Shown here piece by piece: positions 18,592 to 29,400 of a stretch of DNA of 32,288 nucleotides. The stretch lies in NCBI GenBank assembly GCA_902624495.1, contig CACNYH010000006.1, positions 1 through 32,288 on the forward strand, given 5' to 3'. Positions within the stretch are counted from its first letter, which is position 1, and each line of letters starts with the position of its first letter. This stretch comes from an uncultured Pelagibacteraceae bacterium. GTDB taxonomy: Bacteria > Pseudomonadota > Alphaproteobacteria > Pelagibacterales > Pelagibacteraceae. Under the pieces are notes generated by a model. It did not search any database. It was not told the origin of the DNA and saw only the letters and a list, made by a program, of their open reading frames with translations. The position numbers and the translations under genes are program-made.

Positions 18592-20007
18592 ATGATAAAC
18601 AATTTATATATAATGTTTCCCGAGATCTTTTTATCTTTGTCAATTTTTTTTATTCTAATGCTTGGTGTTTTCATAAAAAAGAGCTTTAATCTTATATTCA
18701 ATCTTACATCTTTGATTATTATTATTACTATTTCAATTATTTTAACAAACCCTAACAATGAAGAAAGAATATTTTTAGAAAGTTTTATAAGAGATCCTTT
18801 TTCAAATTATTTTAAAATTTTAATTCTTTTATCTACGTTATTTGTTCTTAACTCATCTAAAAATTTTATTATTGATAATAAATTAGATAAATTCGAGTAC
18901 CCTGTGATTATTCTTTTGTCGATTCTCGGAATGTTTTTTATGGTTAGTTCTAATGATTTAATACTTTTCTATTTAGGATTAGAATTACAATCTTTATCAC
19001 TTTATATTCTCGCTTCAATTGATAGAGATAACTTAAGATCAACTGAATCCGGTGTAAAGTACTTTGTATTGAGTGCGCTATCTTCAGGTTTATTATTATA
19101 CGGATGTTCATTATTATATGGATTTACAGGTTCAACAAATTTTGAATTAATTGCTGATCAACTTAATAAAGATAATACAGGTGCAGTTTTTGCAATGGTA
19201 TTTATATTAGTAGGTCTTGCATTCAAAGTTTCTGCAGTTCCATTTCATATGTGGACACCAGATGTTTATGAAGGAGCACCAACATCAATCACAAGTTTCT
19301 TTGCCGTTGTTCCAAAAGTCGCTGGACTAGCATTATTAATAAAATTTATGTTTGTTCCCTTTTCAAATATTTTATTAGAGTGGCAAACGATAATAATTTT
19401 TATTTCTATTGCATCGATGATATTAGGAGCAATAGCAGCAATGATCCAAAAAAACTTCAAAAGACTTTTGGCTTATAGCTCAATTGGTCATATTGGTTAC
19501 GCGCTCGCAGGAGTTGCTACTGGAGCTATAACAGGCTACAAAAGTGCAATAGTTTATATTTCAATTTACGTAATTATGAATATCGGGGCTTTCTCATGTC
19601 TATACTTATTAAAGAAGGATGGACAATATAAAGAAAATATTTCTGATTTGTCAGGAATATCAAAAAAAAATCCTCTTATAGCTATTTCATTATTGATAAT
19701 TTTGTTTTCGCTAGCTGGAGTACCACCTTTAGGAGGATTTTTTGCAAAATTTTATGTTTTTGTCGCTGTATTGGAAAAAGAAATGTATGCTTTAGCAATT
19801 ATAGGTTTAATTACTACAGTTATGTCAGCATTTTATTATCTCAAAATCATAAAGACTATTTATTTCGATGATAGCATTATCACATTTGAGCCAACAAAAA
19901 ATAGAACTGCTCAATTTTCCGTAATTGCTAGTTGTACAATTCTAATTACATTTTTTTTGTATCCTTCAATTTTGAATAATTTAGTAAACACATTATTCGT
20001 TAGTTAA
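18592..20007 (+). CDS. nuoN: NADH-quinone oxidoreductase subunit N (antiporter-like)
   Basis: A 471-residue third antiporter-like subunit, nearest the hydrophilic arm. Recognisable elements are FYLGLELQSLSLYIL, FKVSAVPFHMWTPDVYEGAP and AYSSIGHIGYALAG, followed by SLAGVPPLGGFFAKFYVF. It completes the operon, so all 14 subunits A to N are present once, in standard order and unbroken. Its stop overlaps the birA start by one base (TAATG). Confidence 0.97.
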   Translation: MINNLYIMFPEIFLSLSIFFILMLGVFIKKSFNLIFNLTSLIIIITISIILTNPNNEERIFLESFIRDPFSNYFKILILLSTLFVLNSSKNFIIDNKLDKFEYPVIILLSILGMFFMVSSNDLILFYLGLELQSLSLYILASIDRDNLRSTESGVKYFVLSALSSGLLLYGCSLLYGFTGSTNFELIADQLNKDNTGAVFAMVFILVGLAFKVSAVPFHMWTPDVYEGAPTSITSFFAVVPKVAGLALLIKFMFVPFSNILLEWQTIIIFISIASMILGAIAAMIQKNFKRLLAYSSIGHIGYALAGVATGAITGYKSAIVYISIYVIMNIGAFSCLYLLKKDGQYKENISDLSGISKKNPLIAISLLIILFSLAGVPPLGGFFAKFYVFVAVLEKEMYALAIIGLITTVMSAFYYLKIIKTIYFDDSIITFEPTKNRTAQFSVIASCTILITFFLYPSILNNLVNTLFVS

Positions 20008-20570
20008 TGAGGATTAACGTAATAAAATATAAAAAAGTAAAAAGTACAAACGATACTGCCCTGAAACTAATTAAAAAAAATATAACAAATCCAACTCTAG
20101 TTACGACTGAAAAACAAACTAATGGAAGAGGCACAGTAGGAAAAAAATGGGTTTCTGAAAAAGGAAATCTTTTCATATCATTATTTTTTAAATTTGATCA
20201 AAAAAAGATCAATTTTAAACAATTTGCAATTTTGAATGCATTTTTGCTAAGAAAAGTGCTTTCAAAAACAATTCCAAAAAAAATAAAGATAAAATGGCCA
20301 AATGATTTGCTTGTAAACCAAAGAAAATTTTGTGGAATTTTACAAGAGGTAATAAGATTCAATAATTTTGATTATTTGATAGTAGGTATAGGTTTAAACA
20401 CTAACATAGCTCCACATAACAAAAGCTTTTATTCGACTAGTTTAAAAAATATATTAAATATAAAAATTAACAATCAAAAAATTTTAAAAAAAATAATTAA
20501 TGCTTATGAAAAATTTTTAACAGAAAAAAACAATTTATCATTTGCAGACATGAAAAGAAAATACAAATAA
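20007..20570 (+). CDS. birA: Biotin--[acetyl-CoA-carboxylase] ligase, catalytic domain only
   Basis: A 187-residue biotin protein ligase, which makes biotinyl-AMP and attaches biotin to the carrier subunit of acetyl-CoA carboxylase. Visible motifs are KSTNDTAL (12-19), the biotinyl-AMP loop GRGTVGKKW (40-48), KWPND (96-100), K107 with GIL (110-112), and GIGLNTN (127-133). There is no N-terminal DNA-binding domain, so it is not a repressor like E. coli BirA (321 residues). The small C-terminal SH3-like domain also seems missing or very reduced. Position directly after nuoN is usual in alphaproteobacteria. Confidence 0.93.
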   Translation: MRINVIKYKKVKSTNDTALKLIKKNITNPTLVTTEKQTNGRGTVGKKWVSEKGNLFISLFFKFDQKKINFKQFAILNAFLLRKVLSKTIPKKIKIKWPNDLLVNQRKFCGILQEVIRFNNFDYLIVGIGLNTNIAPHNKSFYSTSLKNILNIKINNQKILKKIINAYEKFLTEKNNLSFADMKRKYK

Positions 20571-20575
20571 TTGAA

Positions 20576-21319
20576 ATGAATTATATAATAGGTGACATAG
20601 GAAATACTTCTACAAGAGTATGTCTATTTGATAAATCAAAAATTTTAAAATCGATTATTTTTGATACTAAAAAAATTTTTTTAAAGGGTTTTTTTAAAAG
20701 GATTATTAATAAATTTGGTAAAAAAAATTTAAAAAATGAAATATTATTTTCATGTGTCGTTCCCTTAGCATTAAAAGAAATCAAAAAAAACCTTAAAAAA
20801 ACAAATTATAGAGTATTAGAAATAAAAAGTTTGAATTTAAAGAAAATGATTAAAATAAATATAAAAAATTTTAAGCAACTTGGTTCAGATAGAATTGTAA
20901 ATTCTATAAAGGGTAAAGAATTTAAAAATTGTCTAATAATAGATTTTGGAACTGCAACGACTTTTGATATTGTGAAAAACAAAACATATGAAGGTGGCGT
21001 TATAGCTCCAGGTATTAAATTATCTATTAAAAATTTAAGTCAATCTACAGCTTTACTTCCAATGTTCGATTTGAAAAATCAGCAAAAGAGCTATGGAAAA
21101 AATACCAAAGACGCTTTAAATGCTGGCTTTATTTGGGGTTATGAGGGATTAATAAATAATATAATTAACAAAATAACAAGAAATTGGAAAATGAAATATA
21201 AAATAATACTTACAGGAGGATATGCAAATCTATTTAAAAAAATTATAAAAAGAAGAACTATTGTTGATCAAAATATTACGATCAAAGGAGTTTCAGAAGT
21301 TTATAGGAAATTATTATGA
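20576..21319 (+). CDS. coaX: Type III pantothenate kinase
   Basis: A 247-residue cytoplasmic enzyme for the first step of coenzyme A synthesis (pantothenate + ATP to 4'-phosphopantothenate). Type III (CoaX) hallmarks of the ASKHA fold are present: GDIGNT (6-11) for phosphate binding, GSDR (103-106) with the catalytic aspartate D105, DFGTATTFD (123-131), and GGVIAPGI (140-147). It starts 5 bp after birA, the largest gap in this gene run, and overlaps rnj by 4 bp. Confidence 0.95.
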   Translation: MNYIIGDIGNTSTRVCLFDKSKILKSIIFDTKKIFLKGFFKRIINKFGKKNLKNEILFSCVVPLALKEIKKNLKKTNYRVLEIKSLNLKKMIKINIKNFKQLGSDRIVNSIKGKEFKNCLIIDFGTATTFDIVKNKTYEGGVIAPGIKLSIKNLSQSTALLPMFDLKNQQKSYGKNTKDALNAGFIWGYEGLINNIINKITRNWKMKYKIILTGGYANLFKKIIKRRTIVDQNITIKGVSEVYRKLL

Positions 21320-22977
21320 GTAAAGAAGAATTGATTTTTTGTCCTCTAGGTGGATCTGGTGAGATAGGTGGAAATATGAATTTATATGCCTATGGAAAAG
21401 AGGATGAAAAAAAATGGATTATAGTAGATATGGGAGTTTCTTTTGCTGACGACTCTGTACCCGGAATTGATCTTATTATGCCAGATGCAGGTTTTATTAT
21501 AGATAAAAAAGATGATCTGCTTGGTATCGTTCTCACTCATGCTCACGAGGATCATATAGGTGCAGTCGCGCATATATGGCCAAGTCTTAAATGTAAAATT
21601 TACGCTACACCATTTACCGCGGCCTTAATTCTTGAAAAATTTAAAGAAAAAAAAATTGAAATTTCTGCGTATTTAGAAGTGGTGCCTTTGAATAGTAAAA
21701 TTAATCTGGGAAGTTTCGAAATCGACTTTGTTACCTTAACACATTCTATTTTAGAGCCTAATGGTTTGAGCATAAAAACCCCTCTAGGAACAGTTTTACA
21801 TACCGGAGATTGGAAAATCGATCCTAACCCGTTGATCGGAGGTCAAATCGACGAGCAGAAATTAAAATCTATCGGAAATATCGGTGTGTCGGCAATGATA
21901 TGTGACTCTACAAATATTTTTAGCCCAGGAAGAGCTGGTTCAGAGTCTGATGTGAGAGATAGTTTATTAAGAATTATGGAATTAAAAACTAATAGAATTC
22001 TCATTACTTCGTTTGCTTCAAATGTAGCTAGAATGGAGTCTATTTTCTATTGTGCCAAAAAAACTGAGCGAAATATTTGTTTAGTTGGTAGATCTATGCA
22101 AAGAATTTACAAAGCGGCGCGAAAATGCGGTTATCTTCAAGGGCTTATTGAGCCTTTAGAGCCGAGAGACGCAAAAAAAGTATCCAAAAATAAAATTATA
22201 TATTTAGCTACTGGCAGCCAGGGAGAGCCAATGGGTGCTATGACTAGAATAATTAATGGCGTTCATCCAGATGTACATTTAGAAAAAGGGGACTGTGTAA
22301 TCTTCTCATCTAAAATTATACCAGGAAATGAGAAAAAATTATATCATTTACAAAATTTAATAGTAAAAAATAAAATGGAAATGATTAGTGAGGAAAATGC
22401 TTTTGTACATGTTTCCGGTCACCCAAATAGAGATGATCTAAAAGATATGTATAATTGGGTAAAACCTAAATGTGTAATACCAGTTCATGGTGAGCACCGA
22501 CATATGGCTGAACACGTATCGTTTGCTAATGAAATGCAGGTTCCAAAAACTTTATTGATTGAAAATGGAGATATAATAAAAATTCTTCCTGGAAATAAGC
22601 CAGAAATTATTGATAAAGCGCCATCAGGAAAAGTTTATCTTGATGGAAATATTAATGTGGAAACAGACTCTCAATCTATAAAAGACAGAAAAAACTTATC
22701 TGTAAATGGATATTTAGAAATTACACTTATTATATCAAATAACGGAAGTATAAAAAAACCAGTAATTTCATATAAGGGAATTCCTGAAAAAAATGAGGAT
22801 GATACTTTTATTTTTGATATGGAAGATGAAATAATGAATATTTGTAGAACCTTTTCAATAGAAAATAAAAAACAGCAACAAAATCTAATCGAAACTCTTA
22901 AACAAAATTGCAGAAGAATAGTTAGAGAAAAAACCGGAAAAAAACCTTACACAAGTATCAATATTGCAAGAATTTAA
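21316..22977 (+). CDS. rnj: Ribonuclease J
   Basis: A 553-residue metallo-beta-lactamase/beta-CASP ribonuclease that processes and degrades RNA with endonuclease and 5'-3' exonuclease activity. The zinc motif HAHEDH is at residues 75-80, with further ligands in VLHTGDWKIDP and ICDSTN. The beta-CASP part includes ATGSQGEPMGAM and HVSGHPNRDDL, then PVHGEHRHM. A C-terminal RNase J domain (about 455-553) completes the protein. It overlaps the next gene by one base. Confidence 0.95.
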   Translation: MSKEELIFCPLGGSGEIGGNMNLYAYGKEDEKKWIIVDMGVSFADDSVPGIDLIMPDAGFIIDKKDDLLGIVLTHAHEDHIGAVAHIWPSLKCKIYATPFTAALILEKFKEKKIEISAYLEVVPLNSKINLGSFEIDFVTLTHSILEPNGLSIKTPLGTVLHTGDWKIDPNPLIGGQIDEQKLKSIGNIGVSAMICDSTNIFSPGRAGSESDVRDSLLRIMELKTNRILITSFASNVARMESIFYCAKKTERNICLVGRSMQRIYKAARKCGYLQGLIEPLEPRDAKKVSKNKIIYLATGSQGEPMGAMTRIINGVHPDVHLEKGDCVIFSSKIIPGNEKKLYHLQNLIVKNKMEMISEENAFVHVSGHPNRDDLKDMYNWVKPKCVIPVHGEHRHMAEHVSFANEMQVPKTLLIENGDIIKILPGNKPEIIDKAPSGKVYLDGNINVETDSQSIKDRKNLSVNGYLEITLIISNNGSIKKPVISYKGIPEKNEDDTFIFDMEDEIMNICRTFSIENKKQQQNLIETLKQNCRRIVREKTGKKPYTSINIARI

Positions 22978-23231
22978 TGGGTATAACAGGCTCTATAATC
23001 GTTTATGTAATGATCTGGTGGATAATATTTTTTTCAGTACTACCAATCGGAATTCGGTCTAATAAAGAAGTTTTTAAGGATAAAATTGGTGGAGTTGATC
23101 CTGGAGCCCCAAAAAATCCAAAAATAGGAAAAAAGTTTTTAATAACTACATTAATTACTACTATAATATTTTTAGTCATATATTATCTTGTTAAGTTTGA
23201 TTTGTTAAATTTAAGAGAGTTTTTACAATAA
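22977..23231 (+). CDS. DUF1467 family small membrane protein
   Basis: An 84-residue inner-membrane protein with two hydrophobic helices (about 4-24 and 50-68) and a polar loop containing GVDPGAPKNPKIGKK. The WWIIFFSVLPIGIRS start and the D-P-G-A-P loop match DUF1467, a family found almost only in alphaproteobacteria between the RNase J and proS genes. Function is unknown. Single-base overlaps with rnj and proS suggest co-translation. Confidence 0.9.
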   Translation: MGITGSIIVYVMIWWIIFFSVLPIGIRSNKEVFKDKIGGVDPGAPKNPKIGKKFLITTLITTIIFLVIYYLVKFDLLNLREFLQ

Positions 23232-24544
23232 TGTATCTTTCAAAGCTTTTTATACCTATTACAAAAAATCTTCCCTCAGAGGCAAAAATTAAATCTCATC
23301 AATTAATGATACAAACAGGCATGATTAAGCAGTCTTCAGCAGGAATATATTCATGGCTTCCATTAGGTTTTAAAGTAATGAAAAAAATAGAACAAATTGT
23401 AAGAGAAGAACAAAATTTTATAGGGGCTCAAGAAATGTTGATGCCTACTATTCAGTCATCAGAAATTTGGAAAGAGAGCGGAAGATATGAGGACTACGGA
23501 GAAGAAATGTTAAGAATTAAAGATCGTCAAGGCAGAGAAATGCTTTATGGACCAACAAATGAAGAGTTGATAACAGATGTTTTTAGAACTAGTGTAAAAT
23601 CCTACAAATCACTTCCACAACTTCTTTATCATATACAGTGGAAATTTAGAGATGAGATCAGACCAAGGTTTGGAGTAATGAGATGTAAAGAATTTTATAT
23701 GAAAGACGCATATTCTTTTGATTTATCAGATGAAGACGCAAAAAAATCTTATAATAAAATGTTTTACTCATATTTAAAAACATTTAGTAGATTAGGTTTA
23801 AAGGCCATTCCAATGGCAGCAGAAACAGGACCAATCGGGGGAGATTTATCACATGAATTTGTAATTTTAGCTGAAACGGGGGAAAGTCAAATTTATGCAG
23901 ATAAAAGAATTTTACAAATAGATCCTTCTCAATACAAATTTAATGATGTGTCTTTACAAAAAATGCGTAAAGATTTTTCTACAATTTATGCAGTTACAGA
24001 TGAAAAATTTAAGGAAAATGAATTTAATAAACAAGTAAGCAAAGAAAACCAAATGGTCGCAAAAGGAATTGAAGTTGGACATATTTTTTATTTTAGTGAT
24101 AAATATTCAAAACCGATGAATTGCTTGATAGATGACAAAGACGGAAAAAAAACTTCGGTTAAAATGGGATCTTATGGCATAGGGGTTTCGAGACTAGTAG
24201 GAGCTTCTATCGAGGCAAATTTTAATAATAATATTATGAAATGGCCAAAAACGATCTCACCATTTGATGTAGTTATAATACCTAGCATTAGTAAAAATAA
24301 TAAAGAAAACCTTATAAAAGCCGAAAATGTTTATAAAGAATTAAAAAAACAAAATATTGACGTATTGTTAGATGATGTTGATGAGAATATGTCTAACAAA
24401 TTTAAAAAGCATGACTTAATTGGAGTCCCTTATCAAATAATTATTGGCTCAAAATCTGAAAAAGATAATTTTGAATTTAAAGAACTAAATTCTAAAAGTG
24501 AAATTTTAAGTCTTGAAAAAATTAAATCAAAACTAAAATTATAA
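23231..24544 (+). CDS. proS: Prolyl-tRNA synthetase, short alphaproteobacterial form
   Basis: A 437-residue class II enzyme that charges tRNA-Pro. Seen are the YGPTNEELITDVFR substrate loop, class II motif 2 in KFRDEIRPRFGVMRCKEFYMKDAYSFD (about residues 138-164), motif 3 GSYGIGVSRLVGA, and a C-terminal anticodon-binding domain (about 345-437). The bacterial-type editing insertion (INS, about 180 residues between motifs 2 and 3) is missing, as is usual in alphaproteobacteria. Such enzymes rely on a separate deacylase (ProXp/YbaK type) to clear mischarged tRNA; none is in the window. Confidence 0.96.
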   Translation: MYLSKLFIPITKNLPSEAKIKSHQLMIQTGMIKQSSAGIYSWLPLGFKVMKKIEQIVREEQNFIGAQEMLMPTIQSSEIWKESGRYEDYGEEMLRIKDRQGREMLYGPTNEELITDVFRTSVKSYKSLPQLLYHIQWKFRDEIRPRFGVMRCKEFYMKDAYSFDLSDEDAKKSYNKMFYSYLKTFSRLGLKAIPMAAETGPIGGDLSHEFVILAETGESQIYADKRILQIDPSQYKFNDVSLQKMRKDFSTIYAVTDEKFKENEFNKQVSKENQMVAKGIEVGHIFYFSDKYSKPMNCLIDDKDGKKTSVKMGSYGIGVSRLVGASIEANFNNNIMKWPKTISPFDVVIIPSISKNNKENLIKAENVYKELKKQNIDVLLDDVDENMSNKFKKHDLIGVPYQIIIGSKSEKDNFEFKELNSKSEILSLEKIKSKLKL

Positions 24545-24548
24545 TAAA

Positions 24549-25781
24549 TTGTTTACAAAAGCTGAGAGACTTATTTCATTAAGAAATTTAAAACCCAAAA
24601 AAAAAGAGGGTTTTTTAAAAATTATTTCAATATTTTCATTTCTAGGAATAATGCTTGGAGTTGCCATTCTTATAATTGTAATGTCGGTAATGAATGGATT
24701 TAAAACCGATCTAACACAAAAAATTTTAGGTTTAAACCCACATGTTGTAATTCAACCTAATAATTTTAAAATTAATGATGATTTTATTTTAAAATTAAAA
24801 AATAATTTTGAAAATATAAATTTGAGTAAATCATATTCAGGTGAAGGAATCATAATAAGCAATGAAACTGCTAAAGGTGTGATTTTGAAAGGGATTAATA
24901 AAAATGAAAAAAAAATAATTGAATTTTTTGATAAATTTTCTCCAAAAAACAATATCGAAGATTTTAACTCTAATAATATTTATGTTGGCTCAGAGCTTGC
25001 TTTTGATTTAGGTTTAAAAAAGGGAGACACTTTAAACTTGATGTCTTCAGCTTTTGTTATGACTCCCCTTGGAAGTTTACCTAAACAAGAAAATTTTAAA
25101 GTAGCAGGTATATTTAACACCGGCTTCCTTGATTTTGATCAAAACATTGCGTTTGTAAACATTGAAGACGCTCTTTCAATTTTTGAAAAAGAAAGAGATG
25201 ATCAAAATATTGAAATATATTTGGATGATCCTTTAAGAGCAAATATTTATAAAGATAAAATCCAAAAAATAAATCAAAACTATTTTATTTATACTTGGTC
25301 AGACTTAAATAAATCACTTTTTAGCGCACTTAAAGTTGAGAGAAATGTAATGTTTATTATTCTTTCGCTAATTATTGTAGTGGCTGCTTTCAATATCATT
25401 TCTGGATTGACTATTTTAATTAAGAACAAAACTAAAGAAATAGCAATTTTAAAAACTTTAGGATTAAGCAATCGTTCCATAAGAAAAACATTTTTTTTAA
25501 CTGGTTTAACGATTGGTTTTTTCGCAACAATCAGTGGAATATTGTTTGGAGTTTTATTTTCTTCAAATATTGAAAAAATTAGAATTTTTTTATCAAAAGC
25601 ATTTAATTTTGAAATTTTTCCTTCAGATATTTATTTTTTAGATGAACTACCTAGCGAGATAAATTTAAATTCAATAATAATTATATTCATTATTTCTTTG
25701 GCAATTTCTGCAATTGCTTCATATTTGCCTGCTAGAAAAATTTCAAAAATGAATACTTTTAGAGCTTTAAGATATGAATAA
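24549..25781 (+). CDS. lolC: Lipoprotein-releasing ABC transporter permease (LolC/LolE type)
   Basis: A 410-residue inner-membrane permease that, with LolD, extracts outer-membrane lipoproteins and hands them to LolA. Four membrane helices flank a large periplasmic domain (about 45-260). The N-terminal helix carries the signature FSFLGIMLGVAILIIVMSVMNGF, the later ones follow ERNVMFIILSLIIV, and the end is PARKISKMNTFRALRYE. TTG at 24549 is taken as start: the family N-terminus begins there (MFTKAERLISLRNL), and the first in-frame ATG lies inside the first helix. Only one permease gene is present, so it may act as a homodimer as LolF does; a second copy elsewhere is possible. It overlaps lolD by 8 bp. 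Confidence 0.92.
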   Translation: MFTKAERLISLRNLKPKKKEGFLKIISIFSFLGIMLGVAILIIVMSVMNGFKTDLTQKILGLNPHVVIQPNNFKINDDFILKLKNNFENINLSKSYSGEGIIISNETAKGVILKGINKNEKKIIEFFDKFSPKNNIEDFNSNNIYVGSELAFDLGLKKGDTLNLMSSAFVMTPLGSLPKQENFKVAGIFNTGFLDFDQNIAFVNIEDALSIFEKERDDQNIEIYLDDPLRANIYKDKIQKINQNYFIYTWSDLNKSLFSALKVERNVMFIILSLIIVVAAFNIISGLTILIKNKTKEIAILKTLGLSNRSIRKTFFLTGLTIGFFATISGILFGVLFSSNIEKIRIFLSKAFNFEIFPSDIYFLDELPSEINLNSIIIIFIISLAISAIASYLPARKISKMNTFRALRYE

Positions 25782-26463
25782 AATTTTATTAGAAACAACA
25801 AATCTTAAAAAAAGTTTTGAACATGTGAATGGAAGAATAACTTTATTTGAAAATATAAACTTAAAAATACAAGAGGGTGACCTTGTAGCGTTAGTCGGTC
25901 CCTCTGGTTCTGGAAAATCTTCTTTGCTACATTTACTAGCTTTATTAGATGAGCCGACAAAAGGGGAGATAATATTAAATAAAAAAAAAACTAAAAATCT
26001 CTCAGATAGCCAAAGAGATGAGATTAGAAGAAAATATATTTCTATAATATTTCAAGATAATAATTTATTGACTGACTTTACGGCATTGGAAAATGTAATG
26101 ATGCCCTTAATTATTAATGATGAAAGCAATGATATTATAAAAGAAAAATCTAAAAAAATTTTGAGAGATGTCAAAATTTTAAATAGATCAAATCATTTTC
26201 CAAAAGAACTTTCAGGAGGTGAGCAACAAAGAGTAGCAATCGCAAGAGCTTTGGTAGCAGAAACTAAATTGATTTTAGCAGATGAACCTACAGGTAATTT
26301 AGATTTTAAAACGTCTAGAGAAATTTTTTCACTTTTTTTGAAATTAAAAAAACTGAAAAAAACAATAATATTTGCAACTCATAATAGAGAACTTGCTAAC
26401 AGAGCTGATTACAAGTTGTTTATTTCTGAGGGTAATATAAAACGAGCTAATGCTCTCAAGTGA
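25774..26463 (+). CDS. lolD: Lipoprotein-releasing ABC transporter ATPase
   Basis: A 229-residue ABC ATPase of the MacB/LolD/FtsE group that powers the permease encoded just upstream. Walker A GPSGSGKS (42-49), Q-loop FQDNN (about 93-97), signature LSGGEQQ (146-152), Walker B LILADEP (166-172) and the H-loop in ATHNRE are all present. Pairing with the LolC/E gene, with an 8-bp overlap, supports the Lol assignment over other exporters. It overlaps dnaE by 14 bp. Confidence 0.95.
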   Translation: MNKILLETTNLKKSFEHVNGRITLFENINLKIQEGDLVALVGPSGSGKSSLLHLLALLDEPTKGEIILNKKKTKNLSDSQRDEIRRKYISIIFQDNNLLTDFTALENVMMPLIINDESNDIIKEKSKKILRDVKILNRSNHFPKELSGGEQQRVAIARALVAETKLILADEPTGNLDFKTSREIFSLFLKLKKLKKTIIFATHNRELANRADYKLFISEGNIKRANALK

Positions 26464-29400
26464 CAAAAATTTTAATAACATTAAAATTCACACACAATAT
26501 TCAATTTGCGAAGGTGCAATAAAAATTGATGATTTAGCAGAATATTGCAAAAATAATAAAATTAAATCACTTGGCTTAGCTGATACCCTCAATTTATGTG
26601 GTGCATTAGAATTTTCAGAAAAGCTGTCTAAAGTTGGAACTCAACCAATTATTGGAACTCAAATCAATTTGAAAAGACAAAACATTTTAGGCAAAGTGAC
26701 ATTATTTGCAAAAACTGAGGAGGGTTACAAAAATTTAACAAAATTATCTTCACTAAGCTATTTGAATAGTAAAGAAAATGAAGATCCGGTGTGTGAAATT
26801 GAAGATTTAATTAAAAATAATTATGATTTAATTTTACTAACCGGAAATTATAGAGATTTTTTTGGAAAATTATTTCAAGCGAATAAAATAAAACTTTTCA
26901 ATGAATTATTAAACTTACTTAAAAAAAATTTTGATGATAGAATTTATTTAGAAATTCAAAGACACAAAGAAAATGAAGAAAAAAATTTTGAAAATTTTAT
27001 TCTCAATAATTCTAAGACTTTAAATATTCCCCTAATTGCAACTCAAGAGGTTTTTTACCTTGATAAAGACATGTACGAAGCCCATGATGCTTTAAGATGT
27101 ATTGGAGAAAAAAGTTTTATAGATGATAAAAACAGATTTAGATTAAGTAATGAACATTTTTTGAAATCTACTGATGATATTGTAAAATTATATTCTGATA
27201 TTCCAGAGGCTTTGGAAAACAACTACAATTTTCATTTAAGATTTAATTTTAAACCGAAAAAATCTAAACCGATTTTACCTTCTATTTCCCATTCGGAAAA
27301 CAATAATGCAGAAGAGGAGCTTTTAAATCAAGCAAATGATGGACTAAATAAAAGATTAAAAAATTTCATTATTAAAAAAAATTCATCAAAAAATAAGGAT
27401 CAAATATTCAATGATTATAAAAAAAGACTAAAACATGAAATTAACATTATAAACTCAATGGACTATGCAAGCTATTTCCTAATAGTTTCAGATTATATTA
27501 AATGGGCAAAAAAAAATTCTATTCCAGTGGGACCAGGCAGAGGATCAGGCGCAGGTTCTCTAGTTGCTTATTGTTTGGATATTACTGACCTTGATCCAAT
27601 CGAATACGATTTAATTTTTGAAAGATTCCTAAATCCAGATAGAATTTCGATGCCTGATTTTGATATTGATTTTTGTGAAGAGAAAAGAGACCAAGTTTTC
27701 GAATACTTAAAAAATAAGTACAAAGATGGAGTAGCTCATATTATTACTTTTGGAAAACTTAAAGCTAGAATGGTGCTAAGAGATGTTGGAAGGGTTTTGG
27801 GTTTATCTTATGGTCATGTGGACAGACTTTGCAAAATGGTTCCATTTGACCCATCACGTCCTTTAACGTTGCGAGAGTCAATTGATCGAGAACCACGCTT
27901 TAAAGAAGAGGTTAAAAATAACCCAAAAGTTAAAAAACTTTTAGATTTATCTCTACGTCTTGAGGGTCTAAATAGAAATATGGCAACACATGCCGCGGGA
28001 GTTGTAATAGCTGGTGAGAAATTAGCTGAGCAATTTCCATTATATATCGATCATAGCTCAAACCTAATATTACCATCGACACAATATGACATGTACTCAT
28101 CTGAAAATGCAGGTTTAGTAAAGTTTGATTTGTTAGGTTTAAAAACATTAACCGTAATTGATAAGACTCTAAAAACATTGAGAGCAAAAAATATAAATTT
28201 AGACATAAGCAAAATTAATCAAAACGATGAAAAAGTCTTCTCACTTTTGTCTACTGGAGAAACTACTGGACTTTTTCAATTGGAAAGCGCAGGCATGAGA
28301 GAGGCTATTAAACAAATGAAACCTAGCAGGTTTGATGACATAATAGCCTTAGTTGCACTTTATCGTCCCGGTCCAATGAGCAATATTCCTATTTATAATG
28401 ATTGTAAAAATGGATTGAGAGAACCAGATTATATTCACCATACTTTAAAAGATATTCTGAAATCAACTTACGGTATAATTATTTATCAAGAACAAGTTAT
28501 GCAAATTGCTCAAACATTAGCAGGATTTACTGCAGGAGAAGCTGACATATTAAGACGTGCAATGGGAAAAAAGAAAAAAGCTGAACTTGACAAACAAAAA
28601 GAAAGATTTGTTAATGGCGCTATCAAAAATGGGATTGCAAAAGACGTAGCAAATTTTGTTTTTACAAAAATAGAACCATTTGCTCAATATGGATTTAATA
28701 AGAGTCATGCAGCCGCATACGCATTAATTGCATACCAAACAGCATATTTAAAAACATATCACAAAGAGGATTTTATAGCAGCCACAATGACGACTGAACT
28801 CACTAATACATCTAAATTAAGAGAATTTGTGGAGGAATTAAAAAGATTAAAAGTTGAGATAATTAGACCCTCGATAAATGCATGTTTTGCAGAATTTAAA
28901 GCCAAAGAAGGAAAAATTATTTATGGTTTAGGAGCAATTAAAAATGTTGGTTTTGAAGCAATTTCTAACATTTTAAAAGAAAGAGAGAATAATGGAAAAT
29001 TTAAATCATTTTCCGATTTTATAAATAGAGTAGATGCAAAAGACGTGAATAAATTACAATTAGAAGGTTTGACTAAAGCTGGTGTGTTTGATGAATTAGA
29101 AAAAGATAGAAGTAAAATTTACAACTCAATACCTAAAATAATTCAAAAAATAAAGAATATTAATGAAGATAAAACTAATAACCAAAGTAGTCTTTTTGGA
29201 AATAGCGAAAATCAAGAAAATGAATTTGAGTTTGTTTCATCTAGTGTCTGGGAACAAAAGGAAGTTTTGTCTGAAGAGTTTAAGTCGTTAGGTTTTTATA
29301 TTTCTGATCATCCGTTAAATGAATATGAAGATATATTTAATCAATTAAAAGTTATTTCTTATGACCACTTTCTTAATATTGATGTTAATGAAGGATTAGT

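Noticed and set aside
26450-27260. Active PHP exonuclease domain in DnaE
   Set aside because: The metal-binding histidines and aspartates at the first two motifs are replaced, the same degeneration seen in E. coli DnaE.
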